DNA from: Topomyia yanbarensis | Lineage: Eukaryota > Arthropoda > Insecta > Diptera > Culicidae | DNA: 64,000 nucleotides | Direction of reading: 5' to 3' | Assembly: GCF_030247195.1 (NCBI RefSeq) | Contig: NC_080672.1 | Location: forward strand, 398,491,037 to 398,555,036 | Shown: piece by piece, positions 12,526 to 24,230 of the stretch | How the letters are laid out: each line of letters opens with the position of its first letter | How positions within the stretch are numbered: position 1 is the first letter of the stretch | Notes under the pieces: generated by a model | The model's input: the letters and a program-made list of their open reading frames with translations, nothing else | Databases searched by the model: none | Told to the model about the DNA's origin: nothing | Program-made: the position numbers and the translations under genes

Positions 12526-13618
12526 TTAAGTTCCTGGAAGTGCTGAGCTCAGGGTACTGAGACCGGGAGCGACTTGCTTCGGTTTTGCACCAGTACTTCC
12601 TTGAGTAGTTATTTTAGGGGGGCCATGAAGAGACACCTTCTGGCCTTTACGACGAAGCTTGGGAGAGGAAATGTTCCTCCTTTTTCTATTGCTTCTAGGC
12701 ACAGCAGAAGATGTTCTCTCCTGGGGTTCATCACAGTCGCCTTCGTCAGTAGACAAGTTGGTATAGATGTTCGTAGAGACAGGTGGTGTAGCTATCTTAA
12801 GAATTTCTGCAAAAGATCGCTTAGAGCGTCCCTGAAGGGAACACTTAAGATTCTCCTCGCGCTGTTTGTACGCGGGACATGAAGGGAGATCATGTGGGTT
12901 TCCCCACACAGTTTAGACACTTTTCGACATCTCTTCTACAGGAATCATCCGCATGATTCCCACCGCATTTCCCACAACGGGCTTTATTGCTACAATGGGA
13001 GGCTGTGCGTCCCAATTGTTTGCAATTAGTACAGTTCATGACCCGCTGCACAAAGGGGCGAACAGGTAGACGAACCTTGTCAAAGAGGAGGTAGTTAGGT
13101 AGAACAGAACCGGCAAAGGTCACCCGATAAGAGTCTGAGTTGACGTATATTTTCTTCCCGTCAGCTGCAACTGATACTGAATGCAAACGTTTGCACTCCA
13201 GGATCTTCACTGGCTTAAGCATGGGGTCTTTGAAACAGCCAGTCCCATATTGTAGCAGGTCCTCGCAATTCAGACTCGAATCGGAAACGACCCCACTGAC
13301 TTCAACCCTATTAGCTGGAATATACACCCTGTACTCCTTCATAAAGGGCCCGTAGCCAGCAATATCGTTTGCCTGAGTCAAACTGTTAACAACCACCCGA
13401 AGCTTATCAGGGCGAATTTTCGATATCTCTGTCACGGCCGAATACCGATCCGCCAGAACCCGAGAAATCTGCAACAAGTTCAAACAATTTTTTTCTTTGG
13501 TCCGAAAGAAGATCACAAATGGCCCGGTGACCGAGCTCGGATATACTTTGAGCTGGGGAGTCGATTTTGTTTCGACGTCCATCTCACCTTGAGATGAACC
13601 GCCATCAGGGGAAGTCAT
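12526..13618 (-). pseudogene. Gag-like ORF1 of a jockey-type LINE, one frameshift
   Basis: The first frame (13618-12890) starts MTSPDGGSSQ and carries an RNA-binding-like region followed by zinc knuckles. The knuckle CGKCGGNHADDSC fits CX2CX3HX4C. The preceding one, CTNCKQLGRTASHC, has Arg where the metal-binding His is expected. The third knuckle begins CLNC just before the frame stops. The - strand then continues in another frame (12909-12526) with HDLPSCPAYKQ, which would complete that knuckle, so a single-base indel within the TGTGTGGGG run near 12900 explains the break. A basic, Pro/Ser-rich tail follows. The proteins of this family coat the element RNA before target-primed reverse transcription. 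Composition is more GC-rich than the flanks. Transposon identity is firm; the exact clade is less so. Confidence 0.8.
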
Positions 13619-14076
13619 TTTTGCACGGGCCTATTGCCCAGTGCATGTCAGTAAGACAACCAAGAAGGGGAAACGTAAACTAATACTTAACTTGTGTAGG
13701 TAACGGTATCCAGACGGCTTACTAGAAGAACGCTGCTTCACTTGTCACTGACTGGTTAACGGTACTCAGAAACAGAAACACAAAAGAAGGGAAAAATACT
13801 CAAACTTCGACTAGACGTAGAGTGTGCGAAATACCCTTGAACGCGGATTAGCACTATTTGTCGCTATAGATTGTACGGACCGACAACAAAAGCCTTCTAT
13901 CTCGACTGAGTGCTCGATAACGAATGAAAATCTCAATTGTTACTTGGGAGTTTCTTTTCGCGTTGTCTGTTCGCGGGACATGTTGTTTTCTTCCATAGTA
14001 GCATAGTAGTAGACACACATTTCATCCACATGATTCTTACGGCGAACCATATTGCTACTATGGGAGGCTGTGTGTC

Positions 14077-14666
14077 TCAGTTGTTTGTAATTAGAGCAGT
14101 TGACGACCCGCGGCACGAAAAGACGAACAGGTTGCTACTAACAAAAGCAAGTAGTTGGGCGCAGTTCAAACTCGAATCGGTGACGACCCCATTACGTTCA
14201 ACCGGATTAGCTGGTACATATACTCTGTACTTCATCGTAAAAAGGCCCGTAGCCAGCAATATCATTTGCTTGTTTCAAACTATTGACCACCACCGGGAGC
14301 TTATCAGGGCCAATTTTCTATATTCCTGTCACGGCTGTATTGGTACCATCAGAACTCGAGAAATCTACAATAGATTAAAAAAAAATCCTTAATCCGGAAG
14401 AAGATCCCATAAGGCACGGTCGAGGAGCATATATATAACTTGAGCCGAAGAGTCGATTTTATTTCGACTTCCTTCTCACGTTGAGGTAAATCATTATTAG
14501 GGGATTTTTGCACAGGCCTAGGGCCCAGTGCTGGGTAATAAAAGAGGCGAGCAAGGGAAATAAAATAATAGCAGTACTTAACTTCAGACGAATGTGTCGA
14601 TCGCACTTCACACACTTCTGCTTGTTTGCGTCGTCTGTGACTGTTTGCCCCGGTACAATGGATCAT
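14077..14666 (-). pseudogene. Second, decayed ORF1 copy of the same LINE family
   Basis: Fragments match the intact ORF1 to the left: EVEIKSTLRLKLY against DVETKSTPQLKVY, MKYRVYVPANPVERNGVV against MKEYRVYIPANRVEVSGVV, and DSSLNCAQLL against DSSLNCEDLL. Orientation is also -. The section between the two matching blocks is shortened and out of frame, so this is an older copy with internal deletions. It lies about 450 bp upstream of the first copy's start. Confidence 0.75.
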
Positions 14667-14669
14667 CGA

Positions 14670-16000
14670 TGATTAGCTGATAAGAAATATTACCATATGT
14701 GAAAACGAACTTTTTTTTGTTAAAACATACGAGAGAAAACAGAGCTCAAAAAAAGTAACCTATCACAGACAAAACCTCGCCTAATATGGGGTAATATTAT
14801 GTAAATTGGAAAAAGGTTCAAAATCAGCTAAGTCCTAAAAGATCCCTGTCAAATTTTGTTTTGAGTTAACATAAAATCTCGACGTTTAATGCATTTTAAA
14901 GACATTTGGCATCCAAAATACGAATTCGATTTCTGAAATTTCATGGAAAACAATTTTAGTTCCGGTTCATATAAGAATTTAATATGTGACCGAGCGATTC
15001 AGTCTTTATTTCTGGAACCATATAACCGGTCAGTAGAAAATTTTATGGACGTCTATGGGGATAATATATCGCTCATTTGAGTTTGTAAAAATCCGCTCAA
15101 CCATTTCCGAGAAAGTGATGTGAGTTTGTTAATTTTTGAAAGATAGCATCTTTTTCCGGAACCTCTATATATTTTTGGTTACATGCACACAAACGTACAT
15201 ACATAACAACAGCCATTTGCCGTACTCGATGAACTGAATTGAGTGGTATATAACAGTCGGCGCTCCGGGCCTCGGTCACAAAGTCGATTTTCAGAGCAAT
15301 TGTTATAGCTTTCCATTGCGAAAGGTCAAAAAAGGTGATACGGGTATGCGGAAGAAGATAACTGACCATCGTCAACTTGTAAAAATGTATGTATCTATAC
15401 GAGAAGAGAAGTTCATAAGAAACTAACGGAATTCACGTGCAGTGAGATGTTTGTGCGCAAGTTTGAACAACCAGATCGAAAATGAAAACAACTATTCGCG
15501 AGTCTCGCGAGGTTTTGATTACACAGCGAATTTGGTAGTAAACAAACGACTTTTGTGTTCAAGGAGACGGTATATATCTCGAGGCCGATAGTGAGACCTC
15601 AGAAGGAGCATTTTAAACGTCTGATATCACAATATGTTTTTTTTTCTAGAAGCTTTCGCAAAGCATATAACTTTTAGGGAAATAAACAAAATTGAAGACT
15701 TCTAATAAATATTTACAACAGAGACTGCTGATCATTCCTATAGTTCGCTTATGTTAGACTGTCTTGCTGTCTAGTTGGAACACACACACAACGGCTGCTA
15801 TATTAATTACACATTTAGATGTGCGCAGAGGGAGTTTTTTGTAAGCGTGACAATATTCATATGGGTCACTGTTGCGCACCAATCCGAGCTGATCTTTTAT
15901 ATACTTTAATTCTATGGTATTATTCTGCAACTTAAATTTCTTAGTCGCTGATCATAGTTAAGTGCAAAAGCAGCCGAAGGCATACGTTCTGTATCTTCAA
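14670..16000 (+). repeat. Dispersed repeat and upstream region of the BTB gene
   Basis: Between about 15180 and 15345 lies a block with GAACTGAATTGAGTGGTATA, then CAGTCGGCGCTCCGGGCCTC, then AAAGTCGATTTTCAGAGC. The same block in diverged form appears at 42070-42175 on the same strand (GAACTGAGTCGAATGGTA, then GGCCCTGCGGGCCTCGGCTA). It is a dispersed repeat of unknown class. From 15350 to 16000 I see no gene; this is presumably the promoter side of the BTB gene, but no clear core promoter stands out. Confidence 0.5.
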
Positions 16001-16006
16001 ATAAAA

Positions 16007-17227
16007 ATGTCGAAACAAGAGGAGCATATAAACTATTCTACTAACGAAGATAGGTAATTGTTTCTACAGTGAAAAATAAGGAAGAATTGATTACACGCCG
16101 TTTTATATTTGTTTTTGGACAGGCAAATTGCAGAACCCCAGCAGAAAAAATCGAAGCTAGACTATGCGGGGTCAACTTCCGACCGCAGGGAATACATGGT
16201 GAACAATGAATTTATGTCGGATATTGTTTTCATAACTGGAGAGCAGAAACAGCGAATTTACGGTCATAAAATGATACTCATTACTGCGTCGGAATACTTC
16301 TACGCGATGTTTACTGGGTCTTTTCAGGAATCCCACGCAGCAGAGATCACCCTGGAAGATATGGATCCGACCATCTTTTTGGAAATTCTGCGCTTCGTCT
16401 ATGCTCAGAAAATCAATATAACACCCGAAAACGTTCACGAAATTAGCATTATCTCCAAAAAGTATATGTTCATGGAAGTTTTGAATGAGGCAGCCAAATT
16501 TCTGCAGAAGAGTATCACCCGTCAAAATGTACTGACAGTTTTACAGCAAAATAGAGTTCACGAGTTCGAGAACGTAGACAAACGGTGCTTGGATGCCATT
16601 ACGCAAGATCCGGTCTTTTATTTCAGGCATGACGACTTTTCATTACTTGAAAGTGACGCGTTGAATTTGGTCGTTGAACAAAAGCACATCAACTGCTCCG
16701 ATGATCAACTGCTGGATGCGTTGGATGAATGGCAGCAGAAAAAGAAAGAGGATGTGACTGGGCTGAAATCGACCGTTGAAAGTACCGTTCGATTGTCCAG
16801 ATGCAAAGTTCTACGTGTTTCTGGAAAATACTACCAAGCGACACCGGTAGATCTCGCGATATGTGTATCGTCAGCGAAGCCATTGTTTTTGCTTGGGATA
16901 GGAGTGCTGGTACGATCGTCCGACGAACTGCTTTCCATAAAGGCGAGAATCGAAAGGGACAGCGAAGTTATTACTCGTGGATCTTGTCAATATTGGAACA
17001 AAGAGTCCGTCAGCGTGGCTCGTCTTTATTTTCCATCGACGAAACTGTTGCCACATCAAAGTTACTACATCTACTTGGATGCGAAGGGATTGAAACCGTT
17101 TTGCATTCTCGAACCATCTGTTTCTCATGATCTCATCTCTATGTCTCTGTCGGTTACAAGAAGTGGCCAAGGATGTGCTATTGCTGAATTGCTCTATGTG
17201 GAAGAACCAGATTTTGTGCTAGTGTAG
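16007..17227 (+). CDS. BTB-BACK-PHR domain protein (BTBD3/6-like)
   Basis: Two exons: 16007-16053 (ATG preceded by ATAAAA, 15 codons plus two bases) and 16123-17227, joined across a 69-nt GTAATT..GGACAG intron that restores an AGG codon. The product is 383 residues. Residues about 44-150 form a BTB/POZ fold (NNEFMSDIVF, YGHKMILITASEYFYAMFTG, LRFVYAQKI, AAKFLQKSI). Residues about 155-240 look like BACK (ENVDKRCLDAI, ESDALNLVV, LDALDEWQQKKKED). Residues about 265-375 resemble a PHR beta-sandwich (LLGIGVLVRS, ARLYFPSTKLLPHQSYYIYL, GQGCAIAELLYVEE). Proteins of this layout usually act as Cullin-3 substrate adaptors; that role is family knowledge. The frame also stays open 5' of the acceptor, but that start would lie inside the intron. 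Both splice sites and the coding quality suggest a live gene, not a retrocopy. Neighbours on both sides are transposon debris. Confidence 0.87.
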
Positions 17228-17350
17228 AAACATATTCACGGAATATTGAATTTTTAGAGCGGGAAGCTGGAGAATATAATCAACGACATACAATTCTAGG
17301 GAACTTCATCAGTATAGTTTTATATTCTGTTTTCGTCTAACAAAATGGTC

Positions 17351-17356
17351 AATAAA
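17351..17356 (+). promoter_or_regulatory. Polyadenylation signal of the BTB gene
   Basis: AATAAA lies 124 bp after the TAG stop of the BTB gene and is followed about 15 bp later by an A-run. It is the first canonical signal on this strand after the stop. Confidence 0.6.
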
Positions 17357-17846
17357 ATTATTTAAAAACCCAAAAAAAAAAATTTGTAGTTGATAGCAAA
17401 ATTGTTATTTGAAAATTGTGAATATTATTTCAATATTCAAATGTGGCTATATTTTTCTATGTGTGGCTGCAGTTGTATTTTTTGTCCAAATGAACAAAAA
17501 TATTTGAAATGGAAAACAAAAACACGATGTCCATTTGGAATCAGGAAACAGAATCTATTGGCTCGTTTGGCACATTACCCATGTTCAGATATTTGTGCCG
17601 TGCCATGTCGTCTCATCTCTTTTTCTGGCGAAAGGGAAAGGCAAGTGAATGAAGAATGTGATGTGGATGGTCAATGATAACACAATACTGTCACAGCGCA
17701 AAACAGTAAACCCTTCTTTACTCCCGAAGGAATAATAAACCTTACTGATAGAACATATTGCTCTTTACCACACTGAGTTAGGAACAATAACATATCATTA
17801 ACTTTTAGTTTTTTGTACGCAATCTAATGTGGTTTTTATTTGAGGC

Positions 17847-17928
17847 GAAACTGAGTCAGTTCCTAACCCCAACTGCTGTCAAAATGTATGAACTGACAGC
17901 AGTTGGGGTTAGAACCTGACTCAGTTTC
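17847..17928. repeat. 82-nt near-perfect hairpin
   Basis: The arms GAAACTGAGTCAG..CTGCTGTCA and TGACAGCAG..CTGACTCAGTTTC pair over about 35 bp with two mismatches, around a loop of about 12 nt. It lies 0.6 kb downstream of the BTB gene. It is either a tiny foldback element or a microRNA-like hairpin; the sequence alone does not decide. Confidence 0.7.
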
Positions 17929-18617
17929 AGGTTCAAACGAAATCGCCATAAGACACGACGTGACAATCGGCTTCTTATGTTTCCTTCGATGTTCTTCTTT
18001 TCGCACATTTTCACCGCGCGCGTGCCGAAATCTTCCGAACAGTGTTGCTATTTTTATAAATGAAAATGGAGTCTTGTTAATTTATTTTATGCCGGCAATA
18101 TTTTGTGTCTTGAATCCACTGTATTGATGAAAAGTACCGTTTTTCCATGTCATGGGTGTTTAGTAAGGTTTGAGGAAGCCATTTTCTGAAAAAATTAGAT
18201 TATAGTTTGGTTTCTGTCATATTTTTGTTAAAGTTAATCAACCACGTATACGGTAAATGCATGACAAATACTTGGCCGCACAATTTTTTTTTCAATTTGG
18301 TCATTTTTACTTTTTTAACGGTAATAATTTTATTTGTCAAAAGTAATGACAATTTTTTCCTATAAATATAGCAACACTGCCAAACACCATTTCGCTATCC
18401 CTGCAGTAACATTGCGTACGGTGCAAAAAGTCAGAATCAACCAATCAGGAGCTGGACCATTCTGATGTAAAATTGTAACGTCTTGTCTTAGGTACACGCA
18501 GAATTTTATTTATGCATTGATAGCATACTTTTCTATCTGCCTCTCGTTTCTTCTGCTGTAAATTTTATGCATTGAACATATTCGGTCTATCCACTCATTG
18601 AATGCTTTCTAGAAGTA

Positions 18618-19040
18618 TAGGGTAATTTTGGGAGAGATGCCGCGTCGGGTGAGATGCCGCACTTTCTATATCTCGTATATAGTGGTCATTTTGGTACAGT
18701 AATATGATATTGTGAGTTTGTCCTTCGAAGAACTAAAATACTGGAGATGTAAAATAATCCTTATTATTAACTCACGAAAATTTTATCAATGATTTTTATG
18801 TGAGTCCAGTTGCATCACGGAGTGCCGAAGATTTTTCAGCGCCGCATTAAAATTCCGTTTTTTAATTCGCTCAATTTTTTTTTGGTAAATCATGTATCAG
18901 TTGAATAGCTGGGACCTTTTAGAAGATATTCTGATCATGAGCACGGTCATCCATAATTTCAGAGGAAAACGTCGTCGTACGGCATCTCTCCCCTACAATT
19001 GGGATAGATGCCGCATCAAAATTGCGGGTGCCGCACTCGA
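18618..19040. mobile_element. MITE-like repeat with GGGAGAGATGCCGC ends
   Basis: TAGGGTAATTTTGGGAGAGA and then TGCCGC at the left is mirrored by ACGGCATCTCTCCCCTA at 18979-18995. Further ATGCCGC/GTGCCGC copies lie just inside the left end and just outside the right end (18645-18660, 19008-19035). The left end has the same TAGGGTAA start as the pogo-like element at 28593-29539. Confidence 0.5.
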
Positions 19041-19196
19041 TGGCGCAGGATACGTAGGTAAAATATAATTTTTTCATCTCGGAATGTCATTAAACGATCA
19101 CTTACGTCAGGTATAGGTTCATAATAAGGTGTATCCACAGACTAGCGGACCTAACACAGTGAAGGAATTGTCGAATTACGTAACTTTACAAATTTA

Positions 19197-20337
19197 TCAG
19201 GTGTGCCTCAGGGTAGTAATCTTGGACCCTTGCTGTTCTCCTTGTTCTTCAATGACGTTTGTAATGTCCTTCCACCAGGATGTAAACTTATCTATGCAGA
19301 TGACCTTAAACTGTTTCTTATTATACGATCTGAATTGGACTGCATTGAACTACAGCGACAACTAGATAAATTTTGTAACTGGTGTACTCGAAATCGGTTG
19401 ACTATCAGTGTATCCAAATGCTCAGTAATTTCTTTCACGCGCAGAAAAAATCCAATTTTGTGGTGTTATACTATTTCAGGAAAACTACTGGATAGAGTGT
19501 CAATTGTCAGGGACCTTAGTGTACAGCTGGATTCTAAATTGACGTTTAGAGATCACTATTCCCACATCATTGCGAAAGCCAACAGGAACCTTGGTTTTAT
19601 CATTAGAATAGCCAAAGAGTTTACTGATCCATACTGTCTGAGAGCACTGTACTTCTCTCTTGTACGCTCTATCCTGGAAGCTTCAGCTGTCATTTGGTGC
19701 CCGTACACAAATGTCTGGATTACCAAAATTGAATCTATACAAGCTAGGTTTCTCCGATATGCTCTGCCATGGCGCAACCCGATAGAGTTGCCACCTTACA
19801 TTCAACGCTGTCGTCTGTTCGACATGGACCCTCTTTCAAAAAGGCAAAATATAACCAGAGCCGTGTTTGTAGGGAAAGTTCTAACTGGTGAAATAGATGC
19901 CAAATATACTTTCTCAGATTAATGTAAATGTGCCCCCTAGAAGTATAAGATCATGGGATTTTTTAAGACTTGACTATCAAAGTACTGATTATGGACAGAA
20001 TCAACCCATAAGGGCGATGTGTATTTAATAATGTTTATGAATGATTTGACTACTCTGTATCAAGTGACGTTTTTAAAAATAGGCTTAAACGACTAACTTA
20101 GTGCATAAGATGTGATTTAGATAGTGATTTTGATTTGTTAGATGTATCATTAAGTTTAGCAAATTGTAATGTAATGTAATGTGTAATATTGTTTAATATG
20201 TATATGTGAAAAAATAATGAGGTTTTTACGCGCATTTGGAGGTTGTTCGATGGACTTACTCCAAATGGGCTTTTCCTCATTCTATATTTCATGTAGACCA
20301 TGTAGGTCAGATGAAAAATAAAATAAATAAATAAATT
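19197..20337 (+). pseudogene. 5'-truncated LINE: reverse transcriptase C-terminal half
   Basis: An open frame at 19203-19922 is preceded in frame by LSG, giving the LSGVPQGSNLGPLLF block (RT motif B region), then KLIYADDLKLF (catalytic YADD at about 19293-19304), then ISVSKC.VISFTR and LDSKLTFRDHYSHI. The thumb follows (LVRSILEASAVIWCPY, IQARFLRYALPWRNP). This is the jockey/CR1-type RT of non-LTR retrotransposons. The N-terminal RT, endonuclease and ORF1 are absent, as in normal 5'-truncated insertions. The 3' region ends at 20314-20337 in an AAATA-type tail. The surviving half is uninterrupted for 239 codons, so the insertion is fairly young. Confidence 0.88.
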
Positions 20338-20761
20338 TATTTGCATATTTAAACGGCTCACGTGGTTGCTTAGCTGTGCGACGATCACGTTTGCGCTTCG
20401 TAGCATTTTGTTGGATTTCTTTTCCTTCTCTTTTTCTATCATGTTTATTCGATTATCTACTTCAACAACACCTTTAATTCTTATATTGTTAACGCACGTG
20501 AAGTATCTGACGCGCTTTCATTGATGACGAACACTTTCTCTTCACGCGAGCACGTATTGTTTCGAACGGAACCCTGAATTGTTCAGAGGCTGATCAAATA
20601 CTGGCGCCAGTATGCAATTGCGTCCTTTACGTACTCTTCACTTCGTTCTGGCTTTTCGCACAAAATTACGCACAATTTTCTTGTCGAAATAATTCAAATT
20701 CACAATATAGTAATGATTTTTCTTAAACATATTTTTTTTCGCCACGTCTCTCTATGAACTA

Positions 20762-21272
20762 TTAGGATTTCTCTTGAAAGATTCGACTACCCTCTTGTGA
20801 TCCTACACAATATACGAACATCCAGTTTGGCCATTTTTTTTCTTTCCTAATGACGTTTAATACCTGCTTCAAAACATAACTTACCTTAGATTGATTCATT
20901 CCCAAATTCTTGCTAATGGCACGGTGAGAGAGATCTGTACTTTCTAGGCACCTGCACAAAAGTTGTTTAATTAACTTAACTGCATAATTGCTAGTTACAC
21001 AATGTGAACAATACACATTGAACAAATTTCAATTCAAATTTAAATAGAAAATATCTAATTGATAAAAAGTTACAGCAATTTGAAAGGTGTGCAATTTGAT
21101 TCCGTACACCTTTTGTACCAAAACGGGATCGAAAAGTTATTGTGCGATGGGGATTATGCTCAGGAATAAGGTTATTGATATAAATACTTTGAAGACAATA
21201 AAAGCAATTTAAAAAAATACGAAATTAGTTTCTGTAAACCTGATACTTGCAAATATTTTGTTGCACTGTGTA
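20762..21272 (-). pseudogene. Mariner/Tc1-like transposase N-terminus with 5' terminal repeat
   Basis: The - strand frame 21025-20762 contains LSHRAISKNLGMNQSKVSYVLK, which reads as a helix-turn-helix of a mariner/Tc1-like transposase, but only the N-terminal ~87 residues remain and no DDE/D catalytic region follows. Upstream, the strand runs to CACAGTGCAACAAAATATTT next to a TA at 21271-21272, as expected for a mariner-type terminus. A subterminal block (TGCAATTTGATTCCGTACAC near 21090-21110) recurs at 44437-44460. The piece is a 5' fragment; its 3' end is lost near the LINE tail at 20337-20760. Confidence 0.6.
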
Positions 21273-22590
21273 TAAAAGTTTGATCTCGTTTTACCAAACT
21301 AAAGCAACATTTTTCTCTTTTCATCGTCACACTTCATATAAAACCGGTGGAAAAATACTGCGGTCAGTATATATGAAAACTCCAAATAGGACATCTTTGA
21401 CAAAGATGGCAGAGTTCAAAGTGTAGACAAGAGCGCGCAATAACGTTTCACTGATGTTGATCTATAAGATAGAGCAACAGTACCAGAGGCAAAAGAAACA
21501 TTTGTACGGAAATGAAAATTTTATTCAATTATCACAATTAATTTTCCACTGTTCGTAGCGGACAAAATGAATAGCCTGCAACTTCCATTCACTATCTTCA
21601 TCAGCTGTACCACAGTTTGAGTTTGCAATGGTACGGCGGTGTCCGATTCAAAGTAAGCTAGGCCCCGATTGCTGTCCACCGGTTTAGACGGAACTGCTCG
21701 CAGAGCTCCAGGTCCATTGAATAGAAATCAACTTAATTAGGAAGTAATTAGACAGAATGATTGATTTAGACTCGCGATAGATGACCTGGCGATCGTTTCG
21801 TTTCTGCTGGACTTTGGCATGGTTTTGGGAAATATAGGCGATGGGCAAGCTGACCTTGCAAGTTACCTGGAAAAGATTGCAAAAGGAATCATGATTGCGT
21901 TGGTGTAGAAAATTTCTTTATTTTCTTATTCAATATGATTCTATATGCAATCTCAAATCAAAAACATAACTAAAAGTATCGAAAATGCAGCACATTTCGA
22001 GATATCTTAAATTTTGTTCGAATAAATACCATTATTTCGTTTGATTACTACCTTTTCCTATGTTTCTCCATCTAGAACATAAGGATTTCCAAAATGCTAT
22101 AATAGTATTTTTGACTGTTTAAAGCTATTATTAGGAAAACTTTCTCATTGGTAGCACATACTGAAAATACTGTGGAGTCCCGTTACGTAGAAAGCTACAT
22201 AACGGGTCTCTACATACCACAAATGCAATTGAGAAAAAAAGACTTTGTTTGGTATATTTATTCGCTAGTTACCTGAACACGAAGAACATGAGTCAATGCA
22301 ACATTTGCTAATGAGAAAGTGACGTCATGAGTCATGACAGTAGAAACATTTAAAAGTAGTTACCACATTTTTATTATTTATAGCTTAGCGGGAATTGACG
22401 GTGTTCACAACTCCCCATTGTTTACAACTCGCCACCGTCCCCTACTAACTGTGTCAAAAATAAGTACTTTTTTACTTAATTTTATATATTGAACTGGATT
22501 GAAAATGGGTAAAAATGAACTGTATTGAGAACTTTTCGATGGGGAAATCTTTTTTCAAAGTTTGAAACCCAAGCTCATTCCTTTTCTTCA
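21273..22590. other. AT-rich intergenic DNA, no gene recognised
   Basis: The only structure I see is a short hairpin (CCCGTTACGTAGAAAGCTAC paired with its inverse to ATAACGGG) at about 22178-22206. Nothing here looks coding. Confidence 0.5.
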
Positions 22591-22599
22591 ATAAGCCGT

Positions 22600-23760
22600 C
22601 GGCAATCAGGTTCCATAACAAAGGTGACAGAACGCCATCCTGATGACAATCGCAAATACTCTGTTTCCGTATCTCTGCCTGTCAAAGAATGCGTTTATCC
22701 AACCCGAGATACATGCAGGTATCCCATGATCGTGCGTCGCTACCAGAATAGACTGGAAGGATAGCTTGTCAAAAGCACCTTCAATATCTAGGAACACACC
22801 CAAGCCAGATTGCTCGAGCGAGAGGGCCTTTTCAATGTTGTAAACAACATCATGAAGTAGAGCGTAATCGTGGATTTCTCGCACTGATATGCATGTTGCA
22901 TTTTGTGCAGTGGATACTCAACTAAGGTCAAGTTCCTGGTGTGATGATCGATTATCCGTTCAAAAACTTTTAGAAGCAAAGAACTTAAGCTGATAGGCAT
23001 AAAACAATTGTCTTCTTCACAGCTTCAGCGCCCGTCTTTGGAAATAAATTCAACAGCTATTTTCGCCATGCTTTCGGGATATACCCGGTAGCAAGACTGA
23101 AAAGTATATCTTTTTCAAGACACGTTGGAGAATATCAAATCCCTTTTGCATGTGCTTATGCAAAAGGGATTTGATATTCTCCAACATGTCTTGAAAAAAA
23201 AAATGCTTTCCAGTCTTACTACCGGGAAAGATTTCTAGTTTTTTAGGAGTTCATTTGAAAATCTTTCGCATTGAGAAAAGTGTATTTAACCTGTTGGTCT
23301 CATTAAGACCAGAGAAATTTCTACATAGGTTTGGCCAGTCAGCTCGCTCGGCTGATCTAAGATATTTCTTATAGGCGCCACGAGCTAACCAAAGCGCCCT
23401 GTAGTCATCACCCTTACGTCGGTTCCAAGCTCTTTTCATATCCTTCTTCATTCTTTCGAGCTCAGGTCTCCATCAGCGGGATTCTCCGAGACGATTTAAC
23501 AGTTCGAATCAGAAAAGTTTCCTCGTAGGATGCTACTCTGAACAATTTTAGCATATCCACTACGTTATCCAAGTCGTGTAGTTGGCCCATTGTTGTAAAA
23601 TATCTATGGAATTTAGATGGAAAGTTTTTCATGAAAACCAACACACGTTTAAGGTCCCAGCCAGCCTTCAAGTTCAAGTTGCAACTGAATAAAAAGTGTT
23701 CATATACCCCCAAAAGAGTACTAAATGCAGGAAAACGGCATATGCGCACCAAACTGGAGG
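22600..23760 (-). pseudogene. Decayed LINE reverse transcriptase (R1/LOA-like)
   Basis: On the - strand, frames in order give ADWPNLCRNFSGLNETNRL (23340-23280), MPISLSSLLLKVFERIIDHH (about 23000), LVEYPLHKMQHAYQC, then LHDVVYNIEKAL and GLGVFLDIEGAFDKLSFQSI (22870-22740), then HGIPACISGWINAFF. PISL..LLK.FERI, HAYQ..KST and FLDIEGAFD are fingers and palm motifs (motif A with its first catalytic Asp) of non-LTR RTs. At least two frameshifts separate the blocks, a palindrome (23085-23227) lies between the N-terminal part and the RT core, and the catalytic YADD region is missing at the low-coordinate end. Confidence 0.8.
23085..23227. repeat. 143-bp palindrome inside the decayed LINE
   Basis: CCGGTAGCAAGACTG at the left is mirrored by CAGTCTTACTACCGGG at the right, and the central AATATCAAATCCCTTTTGCA is repeated in perfect inversion around the short centre GTGCTT at about 23155. 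Arms are about 68 bp with few mismatches. It looks like a local inverted duplication of LINE sequence. Confidence 0.8.
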
Positions 23761-24098
23761 CCTAAATACGCACATATCTGCTGAAATTGACGATTCCTAT
23801 CAACAATATACTCATTGAATGCGATTACTTCTGGATTAAAAGCGATTCTAGAGATAACATTTACAGATGCATAATCGATCCAATCTCACATTTTATACGA
23901 TATCAATAACTCATATACGATTCCGGAAAACTATATATTTTGTCGGTAAAGAAGGTGCAAGAACTGCCACATCAATCATCTCCAACATAGCAAAATACGC
24001 AAAGTTAAGACATTCCATTCGAAAATAACGGTTTATTTTATATTTTGGCCGCTACCAGTAAGTATTGTTTAGAAACGCATTTTGATATTTTGTACATC
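23761..24098. other. AT-rich spacer, nothing recognised
   Basis: I see no open frame with domain content and no repeat boundary in this stretch. Confidence 0.5.
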
Positions 24099-24102
24099 TT
24101 AA

Positions 24103-24230
24103 CCCTTAAAGGCGCAAACCAATTTTTTTCAAATTTTCTGAAAATTGTCTTACGGTTTTAATACGTTGCCACGATAATTTTGAGATGGTTTTTGCAATGT
24201 TGTTTTAAAACAACATTGCGCATTTAAGGG
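24103..24230. mobile_element. 128-bp piggyBac-type MITE
   Basis: The ends are CCCTTAAAGGCGCAA and TTGCGCATTTAAGGG, flanked by TTAA on both sides (24099-24102 and 24231-24234). TTAA duplication with CCC-starting TIRs is the hallmark of piggyBac-superfamily elements. The interior ends in a second palindrome, TGTTGTTTTAAAACAACA. No coding capacity. Confidence 0.8.

Noticed and set aside
12574..14392. + strand frames of 71-151 residues opposite the LINE ORF1 copies
   Set aside because: They are antisense shadows of the gag-like ORF1 sequence.
16172..17170. - strand frames of 64-117 residues opposite the BTB gene
   Set aside because: They are mirror frames of the BTB coding exon, without any domain.
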